This document shows positions 1-7,576 of a stretch of DNA of 20,765 nt, one piece after another. The stretch's first letter is position 1. The number at the start of each line of letters is the position of its first letter. A program made the translations under genes and the position numbers. Source of the DNA: CAYPZL01 sp964415045 (GTDB taxonomy: Bacteria > Planctomycetota > Phycisphaerae > Sedimentisphaerales > Anaerobacaceae); NCBI GenBank assembly GCA_964415045.1, contig CAYPZL010000098.1:1-20765 (forward strand), read 5' to 3'. The notes under the pieces are model-generated. The model was not told the origin of the DNA, did no database searches, and was given only the letters and a program-made list of their open reading frames with translations.

Positions 1-22
1 AGGAGATTTTTCCTCCCTAAAG

Positions 23-47
23 TAAGCCTAATCTCCATTTTGCAAAA
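23..47 (+). repeat. 25-bp repeat, left copy (inverted relative to right copy)
   Basis: These 25 bases are identical to the reverse complement of 20717-20741. The sequence is AT-rich against a GC-rich background and ends in the perfect palindrome TTTTGCAAAA. Flanks outside the 25 bases show only loose similarity (an ATTT..CCT stretch upstream in both). It could be a dispersed regulatory or intergenic element, or a recombination site. The sequence alone does not say which. Confidence 0.8.
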
Positions 48-64
48 GTTCAGTTCATAACCAA

Positions 65-94
65 TAACGGCGTCCTTCGATCAGGACGCCGTTA
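65..94. terminator. Perfect 12-bp hairpin, possible terminator
   Basis: Bases 65-76 pair perfectly with 83-94 around a 6-base loop, giving a strong GC-rich stem flanked by TAA/TTA. No T-tract follows on either strand, so intrinsic termination is not assured. It probably ends transcription entering from the left edge or marks an RNA 3' end. It sits 18 bases after the left 25-bp repeat. Confidence 0.5.
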
Positions 95-313
95 CGTGTT
101 TCAGCTTGTTTGCACCTCTCTTGATGCCGGTTGCCGCCGTGACCGGCAGATTTTTTTTGCGCCGTTCGATCGCACTGACGGAGTTTTGCCCAAGTGGTGA
201 ACACCTGGCGTCACCCAATAGTGTCGCTTTGAAGGGTACGGCTCGTACGGGCCGACCGCCGCACTATCTTGACATTGCACGCATACAGCTCTGAACATAA
301 GTCAAGTTACCGC

Positions 314-341
314 TTGAAGATGACGTACGCGGGCGTATAAT
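314..341 (+). promoter_or_regulatory. Sigma70-type promoter of the plus-strand glycan operon
   Basis: The -35 element is TTGAAG (314-319) and the -10 element is TATAAT (336-341), a perfect consensus, with a 16-base spacer. The -10 box lies inside a 15-base near-palindrome, GGCGTATAATACGCC (332-346), with 6-bp arms, so a dimeric regulator could bind over the promoter. The start of transcription would be near 348, leaving about 260 nt of leader before the acetyltransferase start codon. Confidence 0.6.
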
Positions 342-361
342 ACGCCGGACAGATGGCGGGG

Positions 362-399
362 CCGGCCGCAGTGCCGGAGACAGGCTTCGAAGGGAAGCC
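362..399 (+). other. Two tandem leader hairpins
   Basis: The first hairpin pairs CCGGC (362-366) with GCCGG (373-377) over a 6-base loop. The second pairs GGCTTC (383-388) with GAAGCC (394-399) over the loop GAAGG. The loop of the second hairpin is a Shine-Dalgarno-like sequence 7-8 bases before an ATG at 402. Both lie just after the predicted transcription start. Confidence 0.4.
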
Positions 400-401
400 G
401 C

Positions 402-458
402 ATGAACCTGCCTCAACGCGACGAAGGAATGCTGGGAAATGCAAGTTCGCAGTCGTAA
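402..458 (+). CDS. Possible 18-residue leader peptide
   Basis: ATG at 402 opens an 18-codon frame (MNLPQRDEGMLGNASSQS) ending in TAA at 456-458. GAAGGG at 389-394 is a good ribosome binding site at 7 bases. Further tiny frames follow almost edge to edge (458-469, 470-484, 481-507). The last stops directly before a GTG at 508 in frame with the acetyltransferase. This could be a translated leader or a chance result in an ATG-rich spacer. I do not recognise the peptide, and it has no run of a single amino acid typical of classical attenuators. Confidence 0.2.
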   Translation: MNLPQRDEGMLGNASSQS

Positions 459-609
459 TGGCGGTGTAGATGGAAATGACATGATGGCGATGACGAGGTG
501 TCCGTGAGTGGACTCTGTGTCCGGCCTGATGCGTTTATTATCCTTTGGCCCGGCTGCAAACCTCTGCAGAATCGCCGCATCGCGGCGAGCCCTTCATTTG
601 GAGCCCAAG

Positions 610-1206
610 ATGCTTAAGAAGCACATTGCTCTGGTAGGCACGTCTGTGACCCTGCGCGGGGTCAACCAGAGCGATTTTGAGAAAATCGTTCAGTGGCGGA
701 ATGATCCGGAAATCAACCGGTATCTGAATCAACCGTATAAGCTGACCGTTGAACTGCAAACTCAGTGGTACAATCAGAAGTACCTGCCGAGCAATGATTT
801 GTTGTTTGTGTTCGTTGAAAACCGGGGCGGGACGAGAATCGGAACAGTGGGTCTAAACGACTATGATCCGATCAAGCGTATCGGCATCGGCGGCCGGTTG
901 TTGATAGGAGACAAGAAGTATCGAGGCTCTTTCGAACTGTTGGAGGGAATTGTCCTCTTTTACGACTTCGTGTTTGGGGTCTTGCAGTTGTCGAAGGTCT
1001 ACACTCATGTTGTCAGGGATAACAGAAAGGCTGCTGCTCTGAACAATCGGATCGGTTTCGTGCCGAATACGGGCGACATCGTCTTTCCCGAGTGCTGCCA
1101 GGTTCACGGCATGGAACTGGTTGAGCTGGTCAATACCAGGGAAGGCTATGAGAAAAAGAAGATAGCGTTGAGACCGATGATCGAGCATTTCTTGAAACAG
1201 TACTGA
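610..1206 (+). CDS. GNAT-family acetyltransferase (RimJ/PseH-like)
   Basis: This is a predicted 198-residue acetyl-CoA dependent N-acyltransferase of the GNAT_3 type. The N-terminal strand and helix carry the typical 'L..V...DFEKIVQWRNDPEINRYL' pattern (residues 14-39). The acetyl-CoA binding region is near residues 94-115 (GGRLLIGDKKYRG). The family's late 'N..A..L...GF' signature is at 138-150 (NRKAAALNNRIGF). I chose ATG 610 because GGAG at 600-603 stands 6 bases before it and the protein then has normal family length. An in-frame GTG at 508 would add 34 residues that look non-conserved. As first gene of a glycan operon it more likely acylates an amino sugar (PseH-like) than a ribosomal protein. 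The 3-amino sugar predicted from 13165-14760 is a candidate substrate, by inference. Confidence 0.8.
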   Translation: MLKKHIALVGTSVTLRGVNQSDFEKIVQWRNDPEINRYLNQPYKLTVELQTQWYNQKYLPSNDLLFVFVENRGGTRIGTVGLNDYDPIKRIGIGGRLLIGDKKYRGSFELLEGIVLFYDFVFGVLQLSKVYTHVVRDNRKAAALNNRIGFVPNTGDIVFPECCQVHGMELVELVNTREGYEKKKIALRPMIEHFLKQY

Positions 1207-1255
1207 TTTCGTGTTCTCGCAGGGATGACGGTAGAGAGGTGTAAGTGAAGACGGC

Positions 1256-2278
1256 ATGAAGACGCCTATGCGAATTCTGGTAATCACTGCGGTGAATTAC
1301 GATCCCCTCAAGATGTTCTGCCAGATCAGGAAGCTGATCAAGGGCTTGATTCTGCAGGGTCATGACGTTCTTGAGTTCAATTATGTGCGAGCCTTGCGCG
1401 CGGCATCCCCTTTCAGAGGCAACCGGCTCTCGCTGAAGCTGTATAAGCACAAAGCCGATAGAATGCTGGCAGAGCAGGCAGTGGCGTATCGACCGGATGT
1501 AGTGCTTGTCACGTTCGCGAAGGGATTGGATCGACGTTCGGTGGAACTGCTGAGAGAACGGGTGCCCAATGCCGTATATGTTGGGCATGATGACGATCCG
1601 TGGCCCAAGCTGATTCCGGGCAAACTCGAGACCGTCGGGTGTCTTGACATCATTCTGGCCACCAACGACAGTGAGTGGATGACGGACTATCGGGAGGCAG
1701 GAGTAGGACTCTGCGCCTACTTGCCTCCGTGTTGCGATCCCGACATCGACCGTCGATACGAAGTGGGAGACGAGTGGAAAACCGACCTTCTGTGGATTGG
1801 GGCTCTGGAACACAAGGCCGATACGCGCTACGCTCTCCGGAGGGAGCTGGTACTCAGGCTTGCGCAGGAGGAGAATTGCCAGGTATACGGTTGTTGCGGC
1901 AGGCGGAGAATCGGGGGGTTCGATACTCTGCATGCCGTCAGTGGCGCGCGCATCGCCGTCAATGTGAACTGCTGTGGTGGCATCCGTTTGGGCCACTCGG
2001 ACAGACTGACGCGTTTTCTGGCCGGAGGTCCGTTGGTGTTTGCCAACCGATTTCCTGATTGCGATCGACTCTATCGAGACAAAGAACACCTCGTGTATTT
2101 TGAGCAGGTGGAGGAGTTCTTTGAATTGTCTCGATGGTATCTCGATCATGAAGACGAGAGAAAGAGAATTGCGCGTGCCGGAATGCTCCATGTGCACGCT
2201 GAGTTCAACTGTTCACGGATAGCAGGGTATCTGATGGACATCATAGAGAAGGGCGGCTATAGCGCGCCCTGGACATAG
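1256..2278 (+). CDS. CgeB-like glycosyltransferase
   Basis: This 340-residue protein has a GT-B architecture of the CgeB/DUF3880 group. The N-terminal Rossmann half opens with MRILVITAVNYDP and includes 'DVVLVTFAKG' (81-90) and HDDDPW (111-116). The C-terminal half has the Glyco_trans_1_2 pattern 'RLTRFLAGGPLVFANRFP' (250-267), the usual nucleotide-sugar binding region, and then a helical tail. It probably transfers a sugar in the cytoplasm during glycan assembly. An ATG at 1268 is an alternative start, and neither start has a strong ribosome binding site. The last 39 residues are 20/39 identical to the predicted translation of 7600-7716, a remnant of a paralogue. Residues 236-241 include an uncommon NCCGG patch. 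Donor and acceptor cannot be told from sequence. Confidence 0.75.
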   Translation: MKTPMRILVITAVNYDPLKMFCQIRKLIKGLILQGHDVLEFNYVRALRAASPFRGNRLSLKLYKHKADRMLAEQAVAYRPDVVLVTFAKGLDRRSVELLRERVPNAVYVGHDDDPWPKLIPGKLETVGCLDIILATNDSEWMTDYREAGVGLCAYLPPCCDPDIDRRYEVGDEWKTDLLWIGALEHKADTRYALRRELVLRLAQEENCQVYGCCGRRRIGGFDTLHAVSGARIAVNVNCCGGIRLGHSDRLTRFLAGGPLVFANRFPDCDRLYRDKEHLVYFEQVEEFFELSRWYLDHEDERKRIARAGMLHVHAEFNCSRIAGYLMDIIEKGGYSAPWT

Positions 2279-2285
2279 GCTGCCT

Positions 2286-3221
2286 ATGCAAGGGAAGGTG
2301 CTCACGAATATCACGTTTACAAAGAACCGGCCGCTGCAGTTGGACGGCTATCTGCGGAGTCTCTACAGATTCTTCCCGCGCGAGCGGATGCAAACGTGCA
2401 TCATCTACAAGGAAGAGTTGTTCAACCGGGAGTATGAGTCTGTATTTCGCCAATTCCCCGACATCGAAGTGATACGTGAATCCAATTTTCACCGCGATAT
2501 GCTTGCGGTGTTGGACAGGGTCGAGACCGAGTATATTCTGTTCGGCATCGACGACGTGGTATTCTTCGACGGTGTTTCTCTTGAACTGATCGAAAAGACG
2601 TTCGAGAAAGCCGGGGAGGATATCTTCGGTTTTACGTTGCGATTCGGTCTGGATATGGTGACGGCAGGCGGCGACGAGGTCCGCGATGTGAGTATTGGCG
2701 AGGATAAGGCGTACAAGCTCCATTGGCCCGGGGGGCGTACGAAACATACACGATACCCGTTCGAGCTTTGCAGCACGGTATATCGAACGAGCCTGGTGCG
2801 GAATGTCATCTCCCATACCATGAGCAGCAATTCGTTGGCAAAGGGATTGTTTTCTCCGGGCTCGGGATTGATGAGAGCGTGGTCGAAAATTACCTCGCCG
2901 CGTTCTCTGCTGAAGAAGTTCGGCTTTTTCTACAGCCCCAATACGCTCGAGTCGTGGCCGTGCCGCTGGTGTCGCAACCATAGCGGCGAGCTTCCGGGGT
3001 CTACGTACTTTCAGAAGCTCTGCGCCGTCGCCATCCAGGTGAACATGGTCAATACCTCCACGCGAAACGATCATTACGGCACGGACGAACATGCGGTGGA
3101 GGCTCTCAACGCCAAGTACAGGGAAGGATACGTGCTGGACATCGATTTCGTTGCAGCCTGCAAGCCTTCGAAGGCCGGCGGCGGGCCGGAGTGCTTTCGA
3201 TTGACGAGAGCGTCACGCTGA
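2286..3221 (+). CDS. Putative GT-A-like glycosyltransferase
   Basis: This 311-residue protein begins 7 bases after the preceding gene. The N-terminus reads like a GT-A fold nucleotide-sugar transferase: 'NITFTKNRPLQLDGYLRSL' (8-26), a family-2 style opening where the polypeptide meets donor and acceptor. The acidic metal-site candidate is FGIDDVVFF (86-94, D89/D90), matching the DxD position after a hydrophobic strand. The rest, including an HWPGG patch and a Cys/Trp pair region (WPCRWCRNH), I do not recognise. There is no signal peptide or membrane span, so it should act in the cytoplasm. Fold assignment is moderate and the sugar is unknown. Confidence 0.6.
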   Translation: MQGKVLTNITFTKNRPLQLDGYLRSLYRFFPRERMQTCIIYKEELFNREYESVFRQFPDIEVIRESNFHRDMLAVLDRVETEYILFGIDDVVFFDGVSLELIEKTFEKAGEDIFGFTLRFGLDMVTAGGDEVRDVSIGEDKAYKLHWPGGRTKHTRYPFELCSTVYRTSLVRNVISHTMSSNSLAKGLFSPGSGLMRAWSKITSPRSLLKKFGFFYSPNTLESWPCRWCRNHSGELPGSTYFQKLCAVAIQVNMVNTSTRNDHYGTDEHAVEALNAKYREGYVLDIDFVAACKPSKAGGGPECFRLTRASR

Positions 3222-3233
3222 GAAGAAGAAAGA

Positions 3234-4283
3234 ATGATGTCAGGCAGGCAAATGGCGAAGGGCGTTCCGGTTTTCACCAAAAGAGTGAAGCGACTCATGA
3301 ATTCTATTTTGGGCCGACAATATGGCGTGTTGGCAAAAATTGTCGAGGACTTCGATCGTGGGCATCCCTGTTCGGATGTTGTTTTCCTGGGCGACTCGAC
3401 CGTACTGAGAGTGGCAAATGAAGATCAGGATAGAAGATCGACTGCGGAAATGCTGGCGGGGGATCTCTCGGGAGCAGCGCGGGTTTTGGAATTGTCTCAC
3501 GGCGCCTATCATATGGCGATCTACTACCATATGGTGAACACATTCAGAGTCACTCGGCAACAGCCGCGTCTGATAATCGTCCCGATTAACATGCGGAGTT
3601 TTTCGCCGCAGTGGTACTTGCGGCCGGGTTGGGAATTCGCGCCGGAAATTCGATTGCTCCGAAGGTACTATTCAGGTCAGGGGCTCCGGCTTCGCTACAA
3701 GAAAGCAAGGACAGCAAAACTGGAAGGGGAATATAGGAAGACCCGTGTGGAGTATCCTATGACCAGCCTGCGGACGGTTGGGGAATTCGAAGAGTTGAGA
3801 CTGAACCACCCCGATTCGCCAACTCAGCAAGAGAGACGCCGCAGAGAATTGTTCATCTACTTCTTCCTGCACCCCATTTCTGAAAGCCATCCTCTTTTAG
3901 TGAAACTGAGGGAGATGGTGGAGCTGGCGCAGATGCTGAGCATCAGAATGCTGTTCTATATATCGTCGATCAACGTGGAAGCGGCGATGAGGAGTGTGGG
4001 ACAGGAATTCGAACGCTACTTCGCGATGAACGTGAAGGTCGTAAAGGATGCTCTCGCAAAGCAGAACTGCGTTTTCGTGAAGGATACGGATGGCAACGAT
4101 CTCTGCGACCGTCTGACAGCTTACACGGATTATTCGCGAGCCTTGGGCAGTGATTGCTTCTTTCACACGGAGTCGATCGACGAGCATTTGAACCAAAAGG
4201 GCAGGAGATTCATCTCGGAGGGAATAAGGGACATCACTTTCAAGTTATTCGAGCCGGTTGGTTCTGCTGTGGAGCAGAGTTAG
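3234..4283 (+). CDS. SGNH-hydrolase-like protein, soluble, without MBOAT partner
   Basis: This is a 349-residue protein with the block I motif of SGNH/GDSL esterases and acetyltransferases, FLGDST (51-56, nucleophile candidate S55). A C-terminal acidic/His pair is in SIDEHL (314-319), where the catalytic Asp-His of the family usually lies close to the end. Members of this superfamily remove or transfer acetyl groups on glycans. I see no signal peptide and no membrane span, unlike the other two SGNH proteins in the window, so it would act in the cytoplasm or leave by another route. It starts 12 bases after the upstream gene and is followed by a 103-base gap. The middle region is Arg-rich and not recognised. 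Calling it a hydrolase or transferase rests on the two motifs only. Confidence 0.6.
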   Translation: MMSGRQMAKGVPVFTKRVKRLMNSILGRQYGVLAKIVEDFDRGHPCSDVVFLGDSTVLRVANEDQDRRSTAEMLAGDLSGAARVLELSHGAYHMAIYYHMVNTFRVTRQQPRLIIVPINMRSFSPQWYLRPGWEFAPEIRLLRRYYSGQGLRLRYKKARTAKLEGEYRKTRVEYPMTSLRTVGEFEELRLNHPDSPTQQERRRRELFIYFFLHPISESHPLLVKLREMVELAQMLSIRMLFYISSINVEAAMRSVGQEFERYFAMNVKVVKDALAKQNCVFVKDTDGNDLCDRLTAYTDYSRALGSDCFFHTESIDEHLNQKGRRFISEGIRDITFKLFEPVGSAVEQS

Positions 4284-4386
4284 TGTGCCGTCCCGGCCCT
4301 GCCGAAAAGACCTTTGTGTTACTCCCCTGGTGGTAGGGAAATGGGCTTTTTATTAGAATGGAGTCGAAGAGAGTAGGAAAATTGGG

Positions 4387-5064
4387 GTGTATTCAGTGCA
4401 AGAGCCGCTAAAGTATTTTCTGGAACGCACGACGCCGTGGGGAACTCTCGCCCGGGCGCACCGCCAACGGCAGCTTCGCAAGAAGTACCGGCAGTGGCAG
4501 AAGGCCGGGGCCGTCCCGCCTTTGCCGAACTGGGGCAAGCAGCAGGTCGTCGTTGAATATATCCGAGAATTCGCGCCGGCAGTGTTCATTGAGACCGGCA
4601 CCTACAAGGGAAAGATGGTCTATGCGGTCATGCCGCATGTGCAGGAGATTTACTCGATCGAGCTCGATCCAACGCACTATCAGAACGCTCGCAGGCGGTT
4701 TGCGGGTTACGCAAACATTCATCTCTTTGAGGGCCAGAGCGGCGACGTCCTGCCGGGGGTTTTGGAGAAGATTCAGCAGCCTTGTCTGTTGTGGCTCGAC
4801 GCTCACTGGTCCGGCGGCTCGACGGCCAAGGCGGACCTGGAGACGCCGATCATGCAGGAGATGGAGTGTGTGCTGAGCCATCCCTGTGCCGCCCGGCATG
4901 TGCTGCTGATCGACGATGCCCGTTGCTTCACGGGGCAAAACGACTATCCTACCTTGCAGACGCTGGAGAAGTACATTCTCGCGTCCCAGCCCGATTGGGT
5001 CTTTGAGGTAAAGGATGACATCATTCGAGCCCATGCAAGGCGAAGTCCGGACAGGCAAGAGTAG
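4387..5064 (+). CDS. Class I SAM-dependent methyltransferase
   Basis: This 225-residue protein has the Rossmann-fold methyltransferase pattern. Motif I is FIETGTYKG (68-76), the acidic end of strand 2 is YSIELD (89-94), and the strand 4 acidic motif is LLWLDAHWSGG (134-144). LLIDDAR (173-179) follows on strand 5. The LDAH signature resembles sugar or glycan O-methyltransferases related to the TylF/Methyltransf_24 groups. It begins with GTG at 4387, and another GTG lies at 4396. AGGAA upstream is the only ribosome binding candidate. The basic N-terminal 40 residues (RAHRQRQLRKKYRQWQK) may help it associate with membrane or glycan precursors. It probably methylates a sugar hydroxyl, by context. 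Confidence 0.7.
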   Translation: MYSVQEPLKYFLERTTPWGTLARAHRQRQLRKKYRQWQKAGAVPPLPNWGKQQVVVEYIREFAPAVFIETGTYKGKMVYAVMPHVQEIYSIELDPTHYQNARRRFAGYANIHLFEGQSGDVLPGVLEKIQQPCLLWLDAHWSGGSTAKADLETPIMQEMECVLSHPCAARHVLLIDDARCFTGQNDYPTLQTLEKYILASQPDWVFEVKDDIIRAHARRSPDRQE

Positions 5065-5171
5065 CTTGGCGGCAACCGCTTGTGGCGCGGCTGTGGATCG
5101 GGAAATCAGAGGCAGGTAGGCCGCAGTCCCGGGCGACAGTGATCTCCTGTTGACAGAGGGTAACGTACCGT

Positions 5172-6593
5172 ATGCAGTTCAATTCATTGGTGTTCATCAT
5201 CTTCGGCGCCGTGTTCTTCGCCGCATGGCCCGTCTTTCGCACGCGACGGAATCCGCGCTGGATATTCCTGGTAACGGCCTCCTTCATCTTCTACGGCTGG
5301 TGGGACTGGCGCTTTCTGTTTCTGATTATGGCCAGCGGTCTCATCGACTTCTTCGCCGGCCTGGGAATCGAACGTTTGCCGCGGCGTAAGAAACTGTTGC
5401 TGGTGCTCTCGATCCTGGGCAACGTGGGGTCGCTTTTCATCTTCAAGTACCTGGGTTTTGTCACGGGCACGTTCAATTCGCTGATGTCCCTTGCGGGCGG
5501 CGACGTACGGCTGCCCGCAGCCGATCTGATTCTGCCCGTCGGCATCAGTTTCTATACGTTCCAATCGATGAGCTACACGATCGACATCTATCGGGGCCGG
5601 TTGCACCCGACCCGCAATGTCTTTCATTTCTTTGCCTATCTCTCGCTCTTTCCCCAGTTGGTGGCCGGTCCCATCGTTCGGGCCCGGGACCTGCTGCCTC
5701 AACTGGAATCCGCCGGCCCGCTCACCGAGCAGCAGCGTTGGGACGGTCTCAAACTGATCGTGTTCGGGTACTTCAAGAAAGTGGTCGTCGCCGACACGCT
5801 GGCGGCCAGCGTAAACGTGGCCTTTGCGGCCTCAACCCCGGCTGATTCGGCCTGTTACTGGTGGATCATCATGATCATGTTCGCGTTCCAGATCCTGTGC
5901 GATTTCAGCGGATACAGCGACATCGCACGCGGGCTGGGCAAATGGATGGGCTACGAGTTCCCTCTCAATTTTGATCACCCCTACACGGCCGGCAGCTTCC
6001 GGGAATTCTGGCAGAAATGGCACATCTCGCTGTCGACTTGGTTTCGGGATTATGTGTATATTCCCCTGGGCGGCTCGCGCAGCGGCGCCGGCCGGGCTCA
6101 TGCGACCATGTGGGTGACGATGCTCATCTCGGGGCTCTGGCACGGCGCTGCCTGGCATTTCGTTCTCTGGGCGGCATTGCACAGCTTCTATCTGTCAATC
6201 GAACGCCTGACCAACTGGCCCGCGAAGCTGGCGAAATTGCCCGGAGGACGACATCTCGCTCCTCTGGCCGTCTTCATTCTGACCGTTATGGCCTGGGTCT
6301 TCTTTCGGGCGCAGGATTTTGGCCAGGCCAGCATCGTTTTCGCCAGAATGTTCAACTTTCTCGCCTTCGACTCGGCACTGGCCCACAAACTCATCGACAA
6401 CAATGCGATAAACGTCCTGCTGATCATGATTGGATATGAACTGGTGGTTCATTTTGGCAAAAACAGGTCCGGGGCCACACCGGCCAACCCGAGGATCATG
6501 CGGGTACTGGAGCCCGTTGGCATTGCCGTGCTGATCCTTGTCTGCGTGTTTATGAGGGCGCCGAGCAATACCTTCATCTATTTTCAGTTTTAA
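5172..6593 (+). CDS. MBOAT-family O-acetyltransferase, AlgI-like (module 1)
   Basis: This 473-residue polytopic inner-membrane protein is of the alginate O-acetyltransferase AlgI type. It moves acetyl groups from the cytoplasm to a periplasmic SGNH partner. AlgI hallmarks are present in order: GISFYTFQSMSYTIDIYRG (124-142), FPQLVAGPIVRA (160-171), DFSGYSDIARGLG (244-256), REFWQKWHISLSTWFRDYVY (277-296), IPLGG (297-301) and the catalytic-His segment GLWHGAAWHF (321-330, His324). Length is normal for the family. GAGGG at 5156-5160 is the ribosome binding site. It lies 5 to 11 bases before the SGNH gene at 6605, which is surely its partner. It is only moderately similar to the second AlgI at 10722-12257. 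Confidence 0.93.
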   Translation: MQFNSLVFIIFGAVFFAAWPVFRTRRNPRWIFLVTASFIFYGWWDWRFLFLIMASGLIDFFAGLGIERLPRRKKLLLVLSILGNVGSLFIFKYLGFVTGTFNSLMSLAGGDVRLPAADLILPVGISFYTFQSMSYTIDIYRGRLHPTRNVFHFFAYLSLFPQLVAGPIVRARDLLPQLESAGPLTEQQRWDGLKLIVFGYFKKVVVADTLAASVNVAFAASTPADSACYWWIIMIMFAFQILCDFSGYSDIARGLGKWMGYEFPLNFDHPYTAGSFREFWQKWHISLSTWFRDYVYIPLGGSRSGAGRAHATMWVTMLISGLWHGAAWHFVLWAALHSFYLSIERLTNWPAKLAKLPGGRHLAPLAVFILTVMAWVFFRAQDFGQASIVFARMFNFLAFDSALAHKLIDNNAINVLLIMIGYELVVHFGKNRSGATPANPRIMRVLEPVGIAVLILVCVFMRAPSNTFIYFQF

Positions 6594-6604
6594 CGGGAGT
6601 GAGA

Positions 6605-7576
6605 ATGATTCGTGACGACGCGTGCCGCCGCAGCGCCCACGGTTTCCTGGCCGGGGCGGCGAAAGACCGCACGTTCAAGACCCTGGTCCTGGCTCTGGTC
6701 CTCATTGGGATCATGGGGATGTTGCGCCCCGACAAGCCGCGCGGCATCTACCCCAAGCGGTATTGGGCCCGCAAGATCTCCTGGCATCAGTGTGCCGATG
6801 CCGTCCTGGCTGGCGATTCCCGCGTGCTGGGAGGCGTCTCGCCGGCGGAGATGCGGAAGACGCTCGCGGACTGGCGCATCCTCAATTACGGCTTCGCCAG
6901 CAACCTGTACGTTCCCGAATACCTCGAGGCCCTCGAATCGCTTCTCGATCCCGAGAGCAGGAGCAAGGTCCTCATCCTGGGCATCACCCCTCATTCCCTT
7001 ACCGAAGACCCGGACGTCACGGGCCAGTTTGCCGAGTTGAAGGGGCGCTCCAGGAGTCAGATATACGCCGATATTCTCCTGGCACCGCTGTTGAGCTTTG
7101 TGGAGTACATGTCTTTTCAGGACGCCCTGCACGGACTGTTTCCGGCGCTGGCCACAGGCCGGACCCAAAAGGAGTTCCATGCCGACGGCTGGCTGGCGTA
7201 CCAGCGTCAACCTCCCGGCGAGAAGCGAGAGTTGAAGAAGTACTTCCGTGGGTATCAGAAGGTCCAGGTCTCGGCGAAGATGGTGGAAGGGTTGAATCGT
7301 TTTGTGTCCCGCTGGACGCAAACGGGAATCCGCGTTTACGCGTTCTTGATGCCCACCTGCCAGGAAATGTTCGAGCTGGAGCAGCAGTACAGCGGGTTCG
7401 ATCAGCGTCAGTTTGTGGAAGGTTTCGAGAAAGCCGGCGGCATCTGGATCGATGTGGATCCGTGCGCATACGAGAGCTTCGACGGATCCCACCTTCAAAG
7501 CTATGCGGCCCGACAGTTATCGAACGACCTGGCGCAGCGTATCCGTGATCTCGAACGCACGCGGGACAGCGAATGA
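6605..7576 (+). CDS. Membrane-anchored SGNH protein, AlgI partner (module 1)
   Basis: This is a 323-residue protein with one N-terminal membrane segment (about 26-40, TLVLALVLIGIMGML) and a long extracytoplasmic domain. SGNH block I is AVLAGDSRVLGG (66-77, Ser72 as nucleophile). The C-terminal catalytic Asp-His pair is FDGSHL (292-297, D293/H296). It probably accepts acetyl from the MBOAT protein encoded just upstream and places it on the glycan, as AlgJ/AlgX or PatB-type proteins do. ATG 6605 is preferred because GGGAG (6595-6599) stands 5 bases before it. A GTG at 6599 is the alternative. The stop overlaps the first codons of the short glycosyltransferase remnant at 7573. Confidence 0.78.
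   Translation: MIRDDACRRSAHGFLAGAAKDRTFKTLVLALVLIGIMGMLRPDKPRGIYPKRYWARKISWHQCADAVLAGDSRVLGGVSPAEMRKTLADWRILNYGFASNLYVPEYLEALESLLDPESRSKVLILGITPHSLTEDPDVTGQFAELKGRSRSQIYADILLAPLLSFVEYMSFQDALHGLFPALATGRTQKEFHADGWLAYQRQPPGEKRELKKYFRGYQKVQVSAKMVEGLNRFVSRWTQTGIRVYAFLMPTCQEMFELEQQYSGFDQRQFVEGFEKAGGIWIDVDPCAYESFDGSHLQSYAARQLSNDLAQRIRDLERTRDSE

Larger units (their letters stand above)
1..609. other. Non-coding left flank and leader of the glycan operon
   Basis: No convincing gene lies here. The short open frames on both strands have low-complexity, non-conserved translations and lack good ribosome binding sites. From left to right the stretch holds a 25-bp repeat shared with the right end of the window, a perfect 12-bp hairpin, about 220 bases in which I see nothing, a sigma70-like promoter, and a leader of about 260 nt with two GC-rich hairpins and a chain of very short start-stop frames before the acetyltransferase gene. 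I compared the leader by eye with common riboswitch cores (c-di-GMP-I, SAM, TPP, cobalamin, fluoride) and recognised none. Confidence 0.6.

Noticed and set aside
269..297. TTGACA at 269-274 as an alternative upstream promoter
   Set aside because: The hexamer 17 bases downstream is TGAACA, a poor -10 box. The TTGAAG/TATAAT pair at 314-341 is far better.
1130..2197. Long antisense frame (355 codons) opposite the acetyltransferase and CgeB-like genes
   Set aside because: No recognisable motif, and it lies wholly opposite genes with clear family signatures. Similar antisense frames at 2241-3092, 6590-7498, 13372-14310 and 17229-18284 were dropped for the same reason.
4284..4386. Possible terminator between the SGNH gene and the methyltransferase (CCCT...AGGG then TTTTT)
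   Set aside because: The stem is only 4 bp and is separated from the T-run by eight bases. The downstream genes have no clear promoter of their own, so readthrough is more likely.
5150..5155. Perfect TTGACA just before the first AlgI gene
   Set aside because: A matching -10 box would fall inside the coding region, and none with a TATAAT-like sequence is there. GAGGG next to it serves as the ribosome binding site instead.
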